The notes under the pieces: generated by a model | The model's input: only the letters and a program-made list of their open reading frames with translations | Databases searched by the model: none | What the model was told of the DNA's origin: nothing | Part shown: piece after piece, positions 24,561-37,332 of the stretch | How the letters are laid out: each line of letters opens with the position of its first letter | Numbering within the stretch: the first letter of the stretch is position 1 | Assembly (NCBI GenBank): GCA_005408345.1 | Contig: SEMN01000008.1 | Location: 3,038,001-3,102,000 of the forward strand | DNA from: Macquaria australasica | Lineage: Eukaryota > Chordata > Actinopteri > Centrarchiformes > Percichthyidae | Direction: 5' to 3' | DNA: 64,000 nt | Translations under genes and position numbers: made by a program

Positions 24561-27500
24561 TGTGAAAAAACAAAGGCATTTTCTCCCTCAAACTTGTCTG
24601 ATCGCTTCAATTACACTGCAATCCATTGTTAATACTGCCATAAACATTCCCCGTCAGCTATTTCAAAATACCCTCTGTCTAGCTGGATGTTCAGACAACC
24701 ATGAAATGCTATTTAAAAACCCAACTCCTGCTTTATGTTTTTCGGTTATACTTTCAGGGCATACGATTAGGACCATGACCGTGCATTACGACTATAGAGA
24801 AGGATGTCAATAGCTCACACAGAGCTTATTTTTTATGCATTAATGTAGCCTGGGGCCTATGTGTGTTGCTCTGATTAGATGTGACTTATGTTCTTTGCCT
24901 CAATAAATAGTAGGCCTCGGTGTGGACATTCATCAGGCTCTGTTTACTGGCATTTTATGCATGCTGAACTATGGCTGCATCTCTTTTATGGACTAAAGCC
25001 TGTGGTGTTCTCCCCTGCAATGTAAGAGGCAGTACATCTTGTGAGTAACTTCAGAGCAACACAGGCAGACAGAGCTGAGAAAAACCCTAGCTGAGTGTAT
25101 TTCTTCTACCTGAAAAGCCAAAGGACAGCTCAATTGATCTCATCTTGCGGGTGATGTGTAGCTGCAAAGGTTTTAGAGAAATCAAGTGCAACTGGAAGGA
25201 AGACGTGTTATTTATTAAGCTTACTGCAGTGCTTGCTAACCTTTTGTTTATAGCTTTGCATCATCTAAGTGGTATTCAAAGTATTCTAATATTATGCTAA
25301 AGAATTTTTGGGGTTTATACCTTAAAATTTTCATATTCAAACATGTTTTGTTTTTGGTGCGATCGCAGGAGCAACAAAGGAAGCAGCAGGTGTTTGTCAG
25401 ATTTTTCTTTTTCCTCCAAGCCCGTTACACTGCTCTAAATCTTTTTTTTTTTTTCAATAAAGAAAGAGATGCTCAGCAGCTGGTTTTTGCCAGCAGACAT
25501 GTTAATCTCCCACCTATGAGAGGCGAGGCGCCTATCCAGCTCCGGGAAAGAGCGGCAGATCACACAAAGAAAAGGAAAAGAACTGAGGCCGTGCTGAAAA
25601 TCTCTTTCAGACATTGCAACAGAGATAGAGTTTCAATGTCAAACCCCTTCCAAACAAGCTCATTTTCGAACACCTACCCCCTTTAGAAGAAGGAGGGATC
25701 CTAGGACATGGCTAAAATAGAGCCAAATAAGAAGTCAGACTAAAAGGAACAGCTGAAACATGAGTTTAAACGGTTAAAGAATCTGATGTCATATTGTCCT
25801 GGATCCTCCCTTCACCCCACACATACTTGGAATGGCTCTGTCTGGCTGCTGCTGCACTCCACACATACAGACAACCGACCCATTCATCCGAGTTACCTGT
25901 GCTTAGCGGGAGATAAGTAGCTTTCCATGAGAAACAAAGAGAAGATTAGCATTCCCTTACACTGTGTTGGAGGGCATGCAGCTTTGCCCTCTGAGCAGAG
26001 AACACCCAAAGGAAGTGCCTGCTTGGTTGTTCGCAGCAAAGATCAAAGCCAGACACTGATTAAGTTATACTAAAATCTAAGCTAATGCTTCTGCTGTGGT
26101 GCTAAAAGTAATACTACAGCCATTCTACGAAGTTTGACCTAAAAGTGGGACAATTTTGAATTAAACAGCAAACTAATGCACACTTTATCAGGTCCAAGTC
26201 ATGATTACGGTCACTTGAGGTAATCTATATATATAGTAATTTGCACAATTAATTTAGATTTGTTTCAGATTACATTCACTGTGAAACAAGTAACTTTAGC
26301 CTTGCTAACCATAGTCAGTTCAAGAGGTCAGTTCAACCAAAATAACAAAGAGACAGTATTTTCTCCCTTACCTCTAGTGGTATTTTAGGTCTGCCTCCAC
26401 CTCAATACAGTGGAGGTGAAATAGTTCCTATACATCTGCATGGCTAGATACCTTTAGAGGTAAGTGAAACAAATCCCATGAAAGACCAAAACCATAGACC
26501 TTTGTCTTTTATTTTTAAGTCAATCCCTCATACACCATCTTGCTGCTGTAAATACTGAGTGCCCCAGACATGGTAGCAAAGTTAGAAAGTACTGAGAGAC
26601 AGACTGAAGTTGGTTTTGGTCTTTTAATGTGATTTGTTCAAAAGAAAAAATATAGAATTATACCAATCGTATTCTTGAAACCTTAATTTTCAGGATAAAT
26701 CAAAGACTATGAAGCCATGAGACCATGCATCTACAAAGGTTTTGAGTGAACTGTAACAACTGCTTCAGTTTCATTAAAGTTGCTGCTGACAGCAAAACAA
26801 ATTACAAACAACAAAACTGAAAACCTGTTTTCTCTTTCAGCTCTCCTGCTGATTTACCGCATGGATTTAGAGGTGGAAAATGAAGGGCATTTTAAGATTA
26901 ATTTCCATCTTTTACATTGCATTACATCAGTGAATTTATAGTCTCTCACTCCGCCTGAGCAGAGGCTGCATCTCTAGTCTGCGCACAGCCCTCCTAAGAA
27001 GTCTCTGCTTCTTTAAGCTATCATGTGGAGTGAGCTTTTTGAAATGGATTCTCAGTGACATGGAAAATGTCCCTACCTAATCGTCTTTTGTTTAGTTCAT
27101 TTAACTCACATGGAAACAGGAGAAAGGGCCCTTAAGGCCAGCCAGGCAGCTACGTTTAATGGATGAGATGGTCAGCTCTAAAGCTGTGCTAAAAGACACT
27201 GCAGATGAGGGGAGGACTCTGCATTCTGGGGATGAAAGCACAGGGTCTAAAGGTCTGACCGATCCAAAGCCCCCTGCAGCCCAAGCGAAATCGGAACTGA
27301 AAATGTCCCCAGTCAGCAACTGAGCATTATCTCTGAATTGTGCCAATGCCTACCAACCTTCCTGACCCAGCCCCCGCCCATCCAATCCCTCCCTCTGGTC
27401 CCAGAGCTGTAACAGAAAGGAATGAAACAATGTCAAACTAGCCGCTCGTCAGTGCTGTGGCCAGGCCCCCCTGGCCTCCCCTGACACACAAAGACACCGG

Positions 27501-27577
27501 CTTGGATGCCCACAAGTGCTTGTGCAGATCAAGCATTGCGAATATTCTAGATAGGCAGACAGAGAATGAGTCATTTT

Positions 27578-27705
27578 CATTATGCTCTGGGAAATTGTAA
27601 TGGGCATTTTTTGCTGTTTTCTGACATTTTATAGACCAAACAATTAACAAATAGTCTAGAAAATCACTGGCGGATGATTAGATAATTAAAATAATCATTA
27701 GGTGA
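27578..27705 (+). mobile_element. hAT-type MITE, 3' half
   Basis: The blocks CTCTGGGAAATTGTAATGGG, TTTTCTGACATTTTATAGAC and a terminal series of ATTAA/AATCATT motifs match, from memory, the second half of a very abundant teleost non-autonomous hAT element with TTAATCGATTAATCG-rich ends. The first half is absent. Confidence 0.65.
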
Positions 27706-30325
27706 ACTCTGGTAATGCAAAAATTGTATACCTCCTCTTTTGTCAAGATGTCTTCATTTTAACACAACTCTCCGGAAGAAATAGCTCTGCTCTGGATGTA
27801 AGAGGGAAAAAGTGTGAAGTTATGTAACAAGTTATTGATTCTCCTCTTAAAAGGAAGATTGAAGTACAGAGCAGTGGTCTGGAGCCTCCCAGATGAGCAG
27901 CTCCACTGACAACAGGGCCCTCCCCGCTGCCTCTTAAAGTGCCGAGACCCTGGGCCCAGTCACATATCACTTTCACCCTCATGCCACAGGGACACAACAC
28001 CGAACACCAAAGACATTGTCTTTAGAGTTCACCTGTCTGATCACATCCCTCTCAAGCAGTCAGCAGGCAAGCAATTACAAAAATGACATGTGTGCCACAG
28101 TTTGTATTGCTAAAAAGGGCAAAAGCTTAGAATTGCAAGAGGTATGGGAGCGGGGATCGATTGAGATGTCTGAACCTGTTAGTGCAAGTGGAGATGAGGG
28201 CCGCTGCACCACAGGGAGGGCTCTTTTGTCATGCAGGGAGAAGGGGCTGGAGAGGTGACTCTTCTGGCGATCAGGGGTCAACTGCTGCGATCATCCATCT
28301 TCCGTCTTGACAGTGTCCTGTCAGCTGGGGTGCTCATGTTACTAAACACAACAGGCAGGCCTCCATTGTGGCGCTGTGCTGGTCTGCAGCCATGTGTAAA
28401 TGAAGTTAATATTCACTGACCTCATGCATGGCCAAATGCGGACCCCGGTGTCACTTTTGAAATAAGGCTATCTGACGCAAAGTCGCAGAGGTCTCCCTTT
28501 TTAGGGGGGTTAACAAAGTCTCTTACCAGTATGGCTGACCATATTCCTTTTTTGTGAGAATGAGGACTGTTTACTTGGATTCTGTCTATTCATGTGATGC
28601 AACGTAGGGTCACAAATTTGAACTGGCAGGTCAAATTCCAAGACCTGGATACTGATAAGTCATCACTCCCCTGTTTTTTCTTGCTGACTTGAAATAGCAT
28701 TAAATAGATGGTTGACGCAATTCGCATCTAAAATCACACCCTTTCTTCTCAGAGTCATAACTCAGTTAGACCAGAACTCACACACACCATTCACATACTC
28801 CTGGAATCAGCTCAACGTAGTCCAACTAGAAATATCAGTACCTCTGATATGCATCAAGGGTAAATGTCACTAAATCTGCTTAGAAGTCAGATAAGAAATG
28901 TGCTCCTTACATCAGATCTCACAACAAAATCATCAAATTTAGACCTTTTCTTCAGTATCAAAAGTAATCCAGTTGATCTGTACATCATTTTTTGACAGGA
29001 CTAAGGCACAGAAAGTCCTATCTACATGGTCTTATATCCTTGCCCTGTGCTGAAATATTTTATTTTTCACAAAAACTGTCCTAGAACGTATATAGTACCA
29101 CTGACATGCCAACTGCTGTTGTGTCTGAGTAGACTAAATTAGTCTGAAAATAACAGTATGGCATGTCTGGCTACGTAGTGACTATGCCATAAGCCTGCAA
29201 ATACAGAAAGTAAAACAGCCTAGGGTTCAAGAGTTAAGAGCAAAGAACCATAAGGTTACTAGTAATAATATAAACTATCCCCATGAGATTTGTTTTTGAT
29301 GCTCCTAATAGTGTTTTCTGAACGAGGTTTGTGTGCCTACAACAGCTGAGTGGACTTAGCTTTTCCATCAGCTGCTTGATATTCATGTATGCATGAGTCA
29401 GTAGCTGTAGCTTATCAGCAGAGGTGAGAGACAAACCCATTACCAGTGACCAGAGACAGGCAGCCTCGTGTTCTACTTTAAACTCAGTTCTTAGTGCTTA
29501 GATTGTGTGTTTTAGATCAATCTTTACCTCAGTGTGATATCTATAAACCTGGAAACTAGCTGGAGCAAGTCATCAGTCATGACAGCCCTTTTGTTTTCTT
29601 GCCTTTGTTTCAGCATATGTGTTGGTGCAGTTTATATGAATGTAAGAGACAAATATTTACCAAGCCAAACGACTTTGTGAATGAGCCTCCCAGTGGAAGT
29701 TTTTTTGTATGTAAAATGAGGCATTTGTATTTAATTTGACGTGTTGACAGGGCAGCCGGATCCCACAGAAAGTGCTGCTGGCACCAGCTCAACGTCTTGT
29801 GGTTGTACTTCTCATTTGGACGTGTATATTTAAAAGGGGGCACTCGATGTGGATGTAAAATAAATACTCTTTATTACAGCTTGCCAAATCACGATTTCGA
29901 ACATTCTGAGGAAGTAACTGTGGTTTAGGTTCTGCTAATGAGAAGGAATTAGATAGAGCAAAAGAACTGCACAGGAATACAGTAATATCTTCTGGTCATG
30001 AAGACAAGTCTACATCTGTTCTCAGTACAGCATTTGAACAACCATTGTTCTCTCTGCTGCAGAAACTTACTATGAAATCACTTTCTTTGTTTTGTCCACC
30101 TACATAAAGCATATAGAGCACAGGGAATCTATTTTTGGGGTGATATTGAAAATCCTCTAATGTGGGACATCAGTACTAAGGTAGAGACAGTTCAAGCAAC
30201 TTTTACGACAGTGGGTGCATACAGTAACTCGTAGGAATGTACTGAACATCAAAATCAGATATGTAATCCATAATAAAAACAAATAATCCTGGACATCCAA
30301 CTAAAACTCAAATGGAAATGTATTT

Positions 30326-30675
30326 AGAGCTGAAAACAATTATTTAAATAATCAATGATTTGTCCAAGAGAAAATTAATCTTCAACAATTTTGATAATCA
30401 TTTAGGTAAAATGGCAAACATTCACCCGTACCAACTTTTCAAATGTCAATATTTTCTGTTTTTCTTTTTTTTTTTTTTATGATAGTACATCTAATATCTT
30501 TGGGATTTGGACTGTTCAGTTGTCTTGTTTTGTCCAGCCAACAGTCCAAAACCCATACATATTCCATTTACAATGGTATAAAACAGAGAAAAGCAGCAAA
30601 TCCTCACATTTGAGAAGATAGGACCATATAATGTTTGGAATTTTACATTAATTAAATGATTAATATAAACATTTT
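30326..30675. mobile_element. Two hAT-type MITE fragments in fold-back orientation
   Basis: From 30326 the plus strand reads AGAGCTGAAAACAATTATTT and continues through the 5' part of the same element family to about 30515 (TTTGGGATTTGGACTGTT). It then turns into the reverse complement of that region (GTCCAGCCAACAGTCCAAAA, then CAGCAAATCCTCACATTTGA). The two copies are joined head to head with GGATTTGGACTGTT facing AACAGTCCAAAACC across a short loop. A poly(T) run of about 17 interrupts the first copy near 30462-30478. Confidence 0.65.
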
Positions 30676-32369
30676 GGTTTCTCCAAATCTCATGTCTCAA
30701 AGTTCTCCCCTAAGTGATCAATTTTAGGACACTGCCAACTGTATTGGTAGTAACATCCTGAGCAGAGAATACCACATCTGTGTGTCTGACTGCTACCTGC
30801 CAGGCCAAGACAACAAGGAGGAAAAGCCCTGGGCTGTGGAAGAATGCTACTATTCACAGGAAGCTGACACTGGCAGTGACAGGACGAGTTCCCATCCATC
30901 ACCAATTTATTTCAATCTTGAGTGATTTAGGTCCATTTGGGTCTCCTGTGGATTCGGCGCACACCTGTCATTTGCATAATTAAGCTCTGGAGCAGTTGTA
31001 AAAGACAGCCATTTGGTGTATTAAATTCACACCCTATCAATCAGGGAAGCATCAAGATGTATGAGGACCTCCTGACTCTTGGCTTCCTGGCTTCATTTGA
31101 AATGCTAAGTGCAGCTTTTTCTTCAGGCATGGAGCTGGACCTGGCTGCCCGGGCCGCCTAGTGGCTTCCATACGTGTTAGCTGTCGTGGTCAGACCCCAA
31201 CTGCTCAGCCCCTTCCCTCAGGGGCTCAATCATCAATCAGTCTCCAACTAACTTCTGTCCAACTCCCTGACAGTCAAGATGGATGGTGCCAGCGTCTACA
31301 GGATGCCGTATCCTCTCATTAATTCTCTTGTTAGCATGCACCGATAGCAGCGAGATATGGCCTGTTTTATCTGTTTTCCACCAGACAGAGGCCTCTCCCT
31401 TTTTTGGTCGAGGGTCAACAGTTAATCATTTCTCAGGCACTGGTTACTTAGTACCACAATGATGTGATGTGTCAAAATCAGACAACATACATTCCCGGGA
31501 TTGAGTGAAACAAAGACGCCAATGTCCTCCCACAAGGGCCCTCTCTCTGTCTAAACGACTCTGTGGCTCCATTACAACCAGTAGCCAGCGCTAAACAAGA
31601 CCAGCAGATGAATGGACACTATTTTCACAACACGCACTTCTTCGCAAAATGAAGCCCGCGCAGGCTGCGGGGACACTTCAACTGGCCTTTTTCAACATCC
31701 ATTACACTGAGACCACTGAACGCAGCGGGCGGAGAAGAAGAGTGACATTTACTGGCACAGATTGCCACACAAAGAGTTAAAGAGAGACAGAGGGAGGGGG
31801 GCGTAGGGGTGAAAGACAAGGGGTCCCTCTTTGCTGACGGTGATGAATGAGTGGATCACAACACGTTTCGGAGGAGGCCTTTGCATCCACAGAGGGGGCT
31901 CCTCAAATTACATGACTGACAGCTCAACTCACTTACTCCACCTGCACCCGCCCTCCGGCTGAATATTTGACTCGGCCGCCATGTTATAATCATAGCGCTC
32001 TGCAGACACTAAAATAGGCCAGTTAAGGACTGTCTTAGAGCATGTAGGGAGATAAAATCTACAGAAAATATGTCTGAACAGTTACATGAAAATGCACTTT
32101 TTTGGTGGCTAGTCAAAAATTTCAAAATACTGGCTACGGCACAGATCCCTAAAGGCCTAAGATTGCTCCAGACAAAGTGTCTGCCAGATCTTCTAACAAC
32201 ATCTAAAACCCCCTAAAACCAACTTTCCTAAAATGACAGTTATAAAATGACAATTATACCTATTTTTCGCAGCGATTGGTCAGGTGTACGGAGGTGTGAA
32301 AGTAGGATGGGTTTGAACTCATGTCTTAAACTCCCTTTTTTTACTTTTCATACAACTACTTCCACCACT

Positions 32370-32590
32370 TTTGATGTGTACAAACGAGTGCAACACCAAG
32401 AATACTTTGGAGGAGAGACTGTTTGAAAGTGCACTATTATCCCAACTCTTTGCATCTGCCCCCTCTCTATGACAGCAGGCTGCATCTTCCAGTCTGCTCA
32501 AAACAGGTATAATCACTTTAGAAGTGTTCGGAACACACTTCGTTCAAGCTAGTTTGTTTGAAGCATACTGAACCCTTTATACTAAAGCTG
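32370..32590. repeat. Dispersed repeat, copy 2 (pair with 11140-11370)
   Basis: Shares GGAGAGACTGTTTGAAAGTG and AAGCATACTGAACC with the copy in intron 4, in the same order and orientation. Both lie in epha7 introns about 21 kb apart. Family unknown. Confidence 0.45.
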
Positions 32591-34039
32591 CAGCATCACC
32601 ATGAGACACCATTATAAAGACGTACTTTTACACCACTAAGACAAGCTAGTTTGAGGACCAAATGCCAGGATTTCACATTGTTAATGGTCACAGCCACTTG
32701 GACTTATTGCTCCGCTGTTCAGCTGATAGAAATACTTTGAATAGCTTTTAGATTGTGCTGGGGGAAACTACTGAATGGACAATTTAATGTCAGTGGAGCT
32801 GCTGGAAGAAGTGCTGATGGTGCACCGTGATTCTCATTTTATTTAGATTAACTACTCCTTAATACAAAGGCTTCTCATGCCTCAGTGGAGATAAAGCTCA
32901 TAAAGGTGCAGTGTCAAGACTAGAATTTGATCCACATACACATTAAGAAGCCTTTTTCCTCAGGCTTTAAACAACCTGAGGGTAGGTTCACTGCACTGCT
33001 GCCTATGTCTAGGTATTTGTTTTAGTTGACACATGAACAGATTAATTAATAGAGATGCAACAGTCTTCTGTTCTGAGGGCTTTGCACCAAGACATAATAA
33101 GAAAAGGTAGCTAAAATTACTTTGACAAGCCGGAGCTATTGGTTGTTATGCCGCATCGCTCTCCCGGTGGAAATAAATCGGGGGCTTTCTTTCCACCAAA
33201 GGGCACAACTGGATCCTACGTCTATGCATATTAAAACAACAAGAACAATAAAAAGCAGCTCCTCCATGGGGTTGAATCAGCGATAGCCGGCTAACATTAG
33301 AGACATAGCACAACTTGAGGCGGGCTGTGTTGCTCTAAATTACATGGCCTAATATATTTCATTAACACACCTCCCTCAGTGGGGTCTCTAATGGATGACA
33401 GCATGGCATAAAAGCTTGTCTGCCAGGGACACTAATTTGTTCATAGACGCATTCCATTCAATTATTACTGGCTGCTGCTCCTCATCAGCTGCTTAGATTG
33501 AGGTTGCCCATTTTGCCAAAAAAAAACAAAAACAAAAGAGTCTTGGCTGACAAGGCAGGCCACTTAAGTTCTGTGACCTAAGTCACCCCGTTTTAATACA
33601 AAATGATTTTTATCTTTCAAGTCAGGTGGCTACTGAAAATAATCCTCTGAGCGTTTAGAGTGACAGAAAGCATGTTATTATTAATTGTAGCAGCACGATC
33701 CGGCACCACTACAATGCACAGCAAGGCTGTATTTGCCCTTCCTGTTAGGCTGCTTCATAAATATCCTGAGGCCTAAATGCCACAGTACGGCAGCTATTTG
33801 TTTTCCCTCTCCGTCAGGGTCATTTGGCCGGGGTAGAAAGATACTGAAAGACTGGCTGGACTTCCTCTAGACCTGTGTATTCTGCTGGTGATTGTCTTGG
33901 CTTGCTGCCAGTAAGAAAGAGAGGAGTATTCGAGCTGAGGAGCTGAACTCAAGTTATTATTTAATCCCAGTCTCAACAGAATCATGGCTATAAATTAAGA
34001 GCCTCGTAATCAATTAACACAGATTCCAATTATTACACT

Positions 34040-34270
34040 GAGGATGTTTGGCCTCAATACTTTATCCATCTTTACTGCTGTCAAATCAGCTGCTTTAATC
34101 AAATTTGCTAACACAACTATTCAGCCTGCAATGCCTAATTGTCATTTACCTGCTTTGCATAATCAAATCACAAATACTCTCCCCAGTTTAATGCCTGTTT
34201 TTTTCTTGGTGAAATCCAGGATGCCCCTGACTAAAAGTTAATTCAACAAGAATCAACTCTGGGAATGCTA
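34040..34270. promoter_or_regulatory. Candidate conserved noncoding element just downstream of exon 3
   Basis: This non-repetitive AT-rich stretch has clustered POU/homeodomain-like motifs (TTTGCATAATCAAATCA, TGCCTAATTGTCATTT, AGTTAATTCAAC) and no simple repeats, the look of conserved developmental-gene introns. It lies 70-300 bp inside intron 3. This is inference from composition and motifs only; no alignment was possible. Confidence 0.25.
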
Positions 34271-34340
34271 ATGAGTCAATTAAATAACTACTAAAAATAT
34301 GTTTCACTCTGACCGTGACAGAAAAGGTACAGGCACTCAC

Positions 34341-35010
34341 GTTCACAAGCGTCTCCTTTCTGATGAAATCCAGCTTTGCATATACATTTCCCAATGGGAA
34401 CCAGCCATTCCCCTTCAGCGCTGCAGTGCATCTTGGGAGAGTTGTCGGCCTCCTCCTCTGCGTCGCTCACGCACATGCCCTCGACCTCCACCAGCGAGGA
34501 GAACTCTGATCCCGTCACGGTGTCTGGGAACGTGGCCAGGTTCTCGATGATAGACCAACACTTCTTGTAATAAACTTTGACAGAGACCAGGGCGATACAC
34601 GCTCCTACATCCTGGAAGGCCAGGTAGAAGCCCCGCCTGGACAGGGGGCCAATTATGCGCACTTCTGTATTCAGCTTCATCTTCCTCTCGCCCAGGTCGC
34701 CCTGGGTGAAGCTTTCATCTGCGGCGATCGTGTCAATTTTCACGTACTGGTTCTCCCGCAAGCTCCTGCCCACCTCCGAATCTGTTTCCTGGTAATACAA
34801 GTTGAACGTCTCCTTGCAAGTGCCCACCACACCGGGTAGGCTGTTACAATCCCTTAAGGTAAACTTCAGTTCCACAAAAATTCTCTGGGCATTGCCCTTC
34901 TCTATCCAGTTAGTCCGAAGCCAGTTATTCTGATTGGGCTCCATGACTTGGCAAACCTGGTATGTGCGAATGGGTGTGTAGTTCTCATCCAAGCCGCTGA
35001 TCTCTTCCCA
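34341..35010 (-). CDS. epha7: epha7 exon 3: ephrin ligand-binding domain and start of cysteine-rich region
   Basis: This 670-bp exon encodes residues 54-276. It begins WEEISGLDENYTPIRTYQVC after acceptor TTCTTTCAG and ends in GDACE plus one base before donor GTGAGT. It carries most of the ephrin-binding jellyroll: NNWLRTNWI, RIFVELKFTLRDC, the YVKIDTIAADESFTQGDLGE block and the GFYLAFQDVGACIALVSVKV block. Cysteines fit the two family disulfides: YQVC with YYKKC, and RDC with GTC ten residues later. The last part (MHCSAEGEWLVPIGKCICKA) starts the cysteine-rich region. The very high match to EphA7 signatures is the main basis for the gene name. One N-glycosylation sequon (NYT) is visible. The codons continue open past the donor to 34291, but that extension is intron. 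Confidence 0.97.
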
Positions 35011-35616
35011 CTGAAAGAAGACATAAATGAATACATCCATTTGAGAACTTCAATCATCATGTTGAATTTAGATGTGAAAGCCATCAAACTGAAATAAACA
35101 TCTAATGATTGGCAATCATACTGGAGGTGATTACTCTGGAATGAATATGACAAAGGCATATGAAATATAGTCATTTCAGACAGCAGGCTACTGTATACAA
35201 TAAAATGCAGTGAATGAAGGGAGATTAGCAGTTGCATTTTTATCGCACAAACACATCTTTAACGAATCATTGTGCTCAGTTTATCTGCTTCTGCTCACAT
35301 TATTTATTTAAAAAGTTTCTCACAGCCTGCTTTTAATCAGACTAGCAAGTTGGAAGTGGTTTGCTTAAGGCCTTTGTGCTCTGAATGTCAAAAGCCGGCA
35401 GAGTTTAGTAGCAGAAACAACCTCATTCTTTATCTTTTATTCTGGGGTGGCTTTTGTGAGCAGGGAAATAAAGACTACTGATCATTATGTATGTTTCATG
35501 CCTCTCTTAAATATTATTATTCCTATCATAGATGTGGGACATCAGAGAAAGCCGGGAAAAAATATAGATATGGAGTACACCCCTGTGCCAGCAATGCAGA
35601 GATTCTGCAGACTTAC
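35011..35616 (-). other. epha7: epha7 intron 2
   Basis: A 606-bp intron with donor GTAAGT at 35616 and acceptor CTTCTTTCAG ending at 35011. AT-rich, without any recognised repeat, gene or RNA. Confidence 0.92.
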
Positions 35617-35681
35617 CCCATTGGGAGGATAGGAGATCCACTCCAGTTCTGTCTGCTGTGCCTTGGAGTCCAGTAGAATCA
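35617..35681 (-). CDS. epha7: epha7 exon 2: N-terminal edge of the ligand-binding domain
   Basis: This 65-bp exon, the usual Eph exon 2 size, encodes the end of split codon 32 and residues 33-53 (ILLDSKAQQTELEWISYPPN then G). The acceptor is TCACTAG and the donor GTAAGT; it ends in phase 0 and joins exon 3 at the PNG/WEE boundary. LLDSKAQQTELEWIS is close to invariant in EphA7, which supports the gene call in an exon too short to be found by open-reading-frame length alone. It forms the first strand of the ephrin-binding domain. Confidence 0.96.
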
Positions 35682-37238
35682 CTAGTGACAGGAAACCAAG
35701 AGGCAGGTGGTTAAATCTCACTGGGGCACCCTGGCTGGGTACTGATAGGCCACACATCGATATCTATAGCGCATATACCAGTGACCTAATTTCTAGCAGC
35801 AGCAGTTAAAGCAAAAACATTCAATAAAAATATAGACACTGCAGCAGACATGTCCTAATCTGTCTGTGGGGGAAATTTCTGGGAGACAAATTAAGAAACT
35901 GACAGTGTGCTTAAACAAGAAATAAAGACTCTAGAATTGTGTTGCTTGTCAAATGTGTAGAATGTGTTGGGAATAATTACGCGTAAAATTTATTTAACTT
36001 ATTCCATTAATGTGAGTTTATTTTACGCATCAGTTTATTAAAACACATTTTTGGAGTAGAAGCTGTTGCGTTGAGGTCAAACCAGCGGCTGCTGTTCGCA
36101 TCCCGGTGCACATACAGTACATGCGCTTAAAACTCAGGAATATTTTCAGCTCAAAACGGCCCTAAAACTACAGTGAAACCATCCAACAAGCGGCTTGTTA
36201 GCACTTGTTTTAATCTGTGAAGGTGATTTGTCAAACCAGTCTGTTTTATGTTCTGGAAGCGTGCGAGAGCGCAAAGCGGCACCACGGCGGTTTTCATGAA
36301 AATTAAGTTGTTTAATTGTATTTAATATCAGCAGACAGCTCCATCATGGGAGGGGGCAGCAGCCAGGACGCACCGCCGTAAAAATAATGATCCGGTTATA
36401 TCTTAGGAAACTGTCTGATATGGAGGTCTGCGAAATCCCGCATATAAACACCGAGTATTTACAATTCATATCAGCTATTACATACAGACCGCGCTCGGTT
36501 ATTAGCCTACACTGTAAAATCAGTATCTGCCCTGTGATTTAATGTGTTACGTATGACATAGGCCTGTTTACATTAATTGAACCAGAATCCGATCAATTAA
36601 AAGTGCCAATTTCAGCCCTTTGGAGTTAATTAAATCTTCTCTTATTTTTGGTGTTTTATAGCCTTGATTCTAGCCAACTTGAGCGTCCGAGGCAGGTTAC
36701 GGCTTCGCTTCAATCTGCTGTATTTTCCTTCCAAGAAACAAGACTAGACAGGACTGTTAGAGCCGAGGCCACTTTGGAGGAAATAACCTTCCGAAACTGC
36801 GCCCAGATATACGGCTCACTCACTTCCAGCGAGGCGAGCCTGCTGGGATGATCGATCCGCTGATATTACCTGGTTTGTGGCGATAGATTGTTAATCTTTA
36901 ACAAGCAGACTAGTTATGCCGATAGCGCACTGGCGCGGGAGTAAAATAAAAAGAGCTCCTGCGTGTAATCCATGTTCTACGGCTTTTGACTGCCGTGCGT
37001 AAAAACACCGAGAGGTCCGGGAGCAGACAGCGCTGTCATCCCCACACACCGGCCTCATCTGACAGCACTGGGTATATAAAACATCTACATCTGAGTTATT
37101 AAAGGATCGCGTGGGATTTAAAGAGAAAACAGAAAAAAGCAAGGAAGCTGTCTGCTGTATTTGGACACCTCTCCATTAATTCTGGAGGATGTCTTCCAAA
37201 TGCGGTGGGATGGAAGAGTCCAAACTTTAAGAACTTAC
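35682..37238 (-). other. epha7: epha7 intron 1
   Basis: A 1,557-bp intron with donor GTAAGT at 37238 and acceptor TCACTAG at 35682. It is richer in CG dinucleotides (for example near 36060-36480 and 36700-37060) than the other introns, consistent with its position next to the promoter, and may hold regulatory DNA. No repeat or second gene was recognised. Confidence 0.88.
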
Positions 37239-37332
37239 CTTCCTTCGCATTCTGGGCTTTCCCGCTGTCTACGCAACAGCATAAATGAAGGCAAAATGTA
37301 ATCCAGAGACACGGGATAGACCTGGAGAGCAT
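37239..37332 (-). CDS. epha7: epha7 exon 1 coding part: start codon and signal peptide
   Basis: 94 coding bases encode residues 1-31 plus the first base of codon 32, before donor GTAAGT. The start is the ATG at 37330-37332, preceded by CACC with A at -3, a good vertebrate context. The open frame upstream reaches 37377 only through a GTG, so this is the only ATG start. The peptide MLSRSIPCLWITFCLHLCCC has a hydrophobic, cysteine-rich core and is followed by VDSGKAQNAKE. This makes a secretory signal peptide whose cleavage is probably near the GKA/Q region. The final AKE plus split V matches the EphA7 junction to LLDSKAQQ in exon 2. The 5' UTR extends to higher coordinates by an unknown length. 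Confidence 0.92.

Larger units (their letters stand above)
17484..34340 (-). other. epha7: epha7 intron 3
   Basis: A 16,857-bp intron between exon 3 (donor GTGAGT at 34340) and exon 4. It is filled with AT-rich DNA and small dispersed repeats: several GGTACC/GGTATC-type MITE fragments, a diverged tandem duplication (21958-22935), and hAT-type MITE pieces (27578-27705 and 30326-30675). A stretch at 34040-34270, with the motifs TTTGCATAATCAAATCA and TAATTGTCATTTACCTGC, reads like conserved regulatory DNA, as do 31840-32000 and 33140-33500; this is inference. No additional gene is seen; open frames such as 25294-25686 show no domain. Confidence 0.85.

Noticed and set aside
25294..25686. 130-codon frame in epha7 intron 3
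   Set aside because: Low-complexity phenylalanine runs from poly(T) and no recognisable domain.
34902..35237. Open frame crossing the exon 3 acceptor
   Set aside because: It is in a different frame from the EphA7 peptide and ignores the TTTCAG splice site at 35011.
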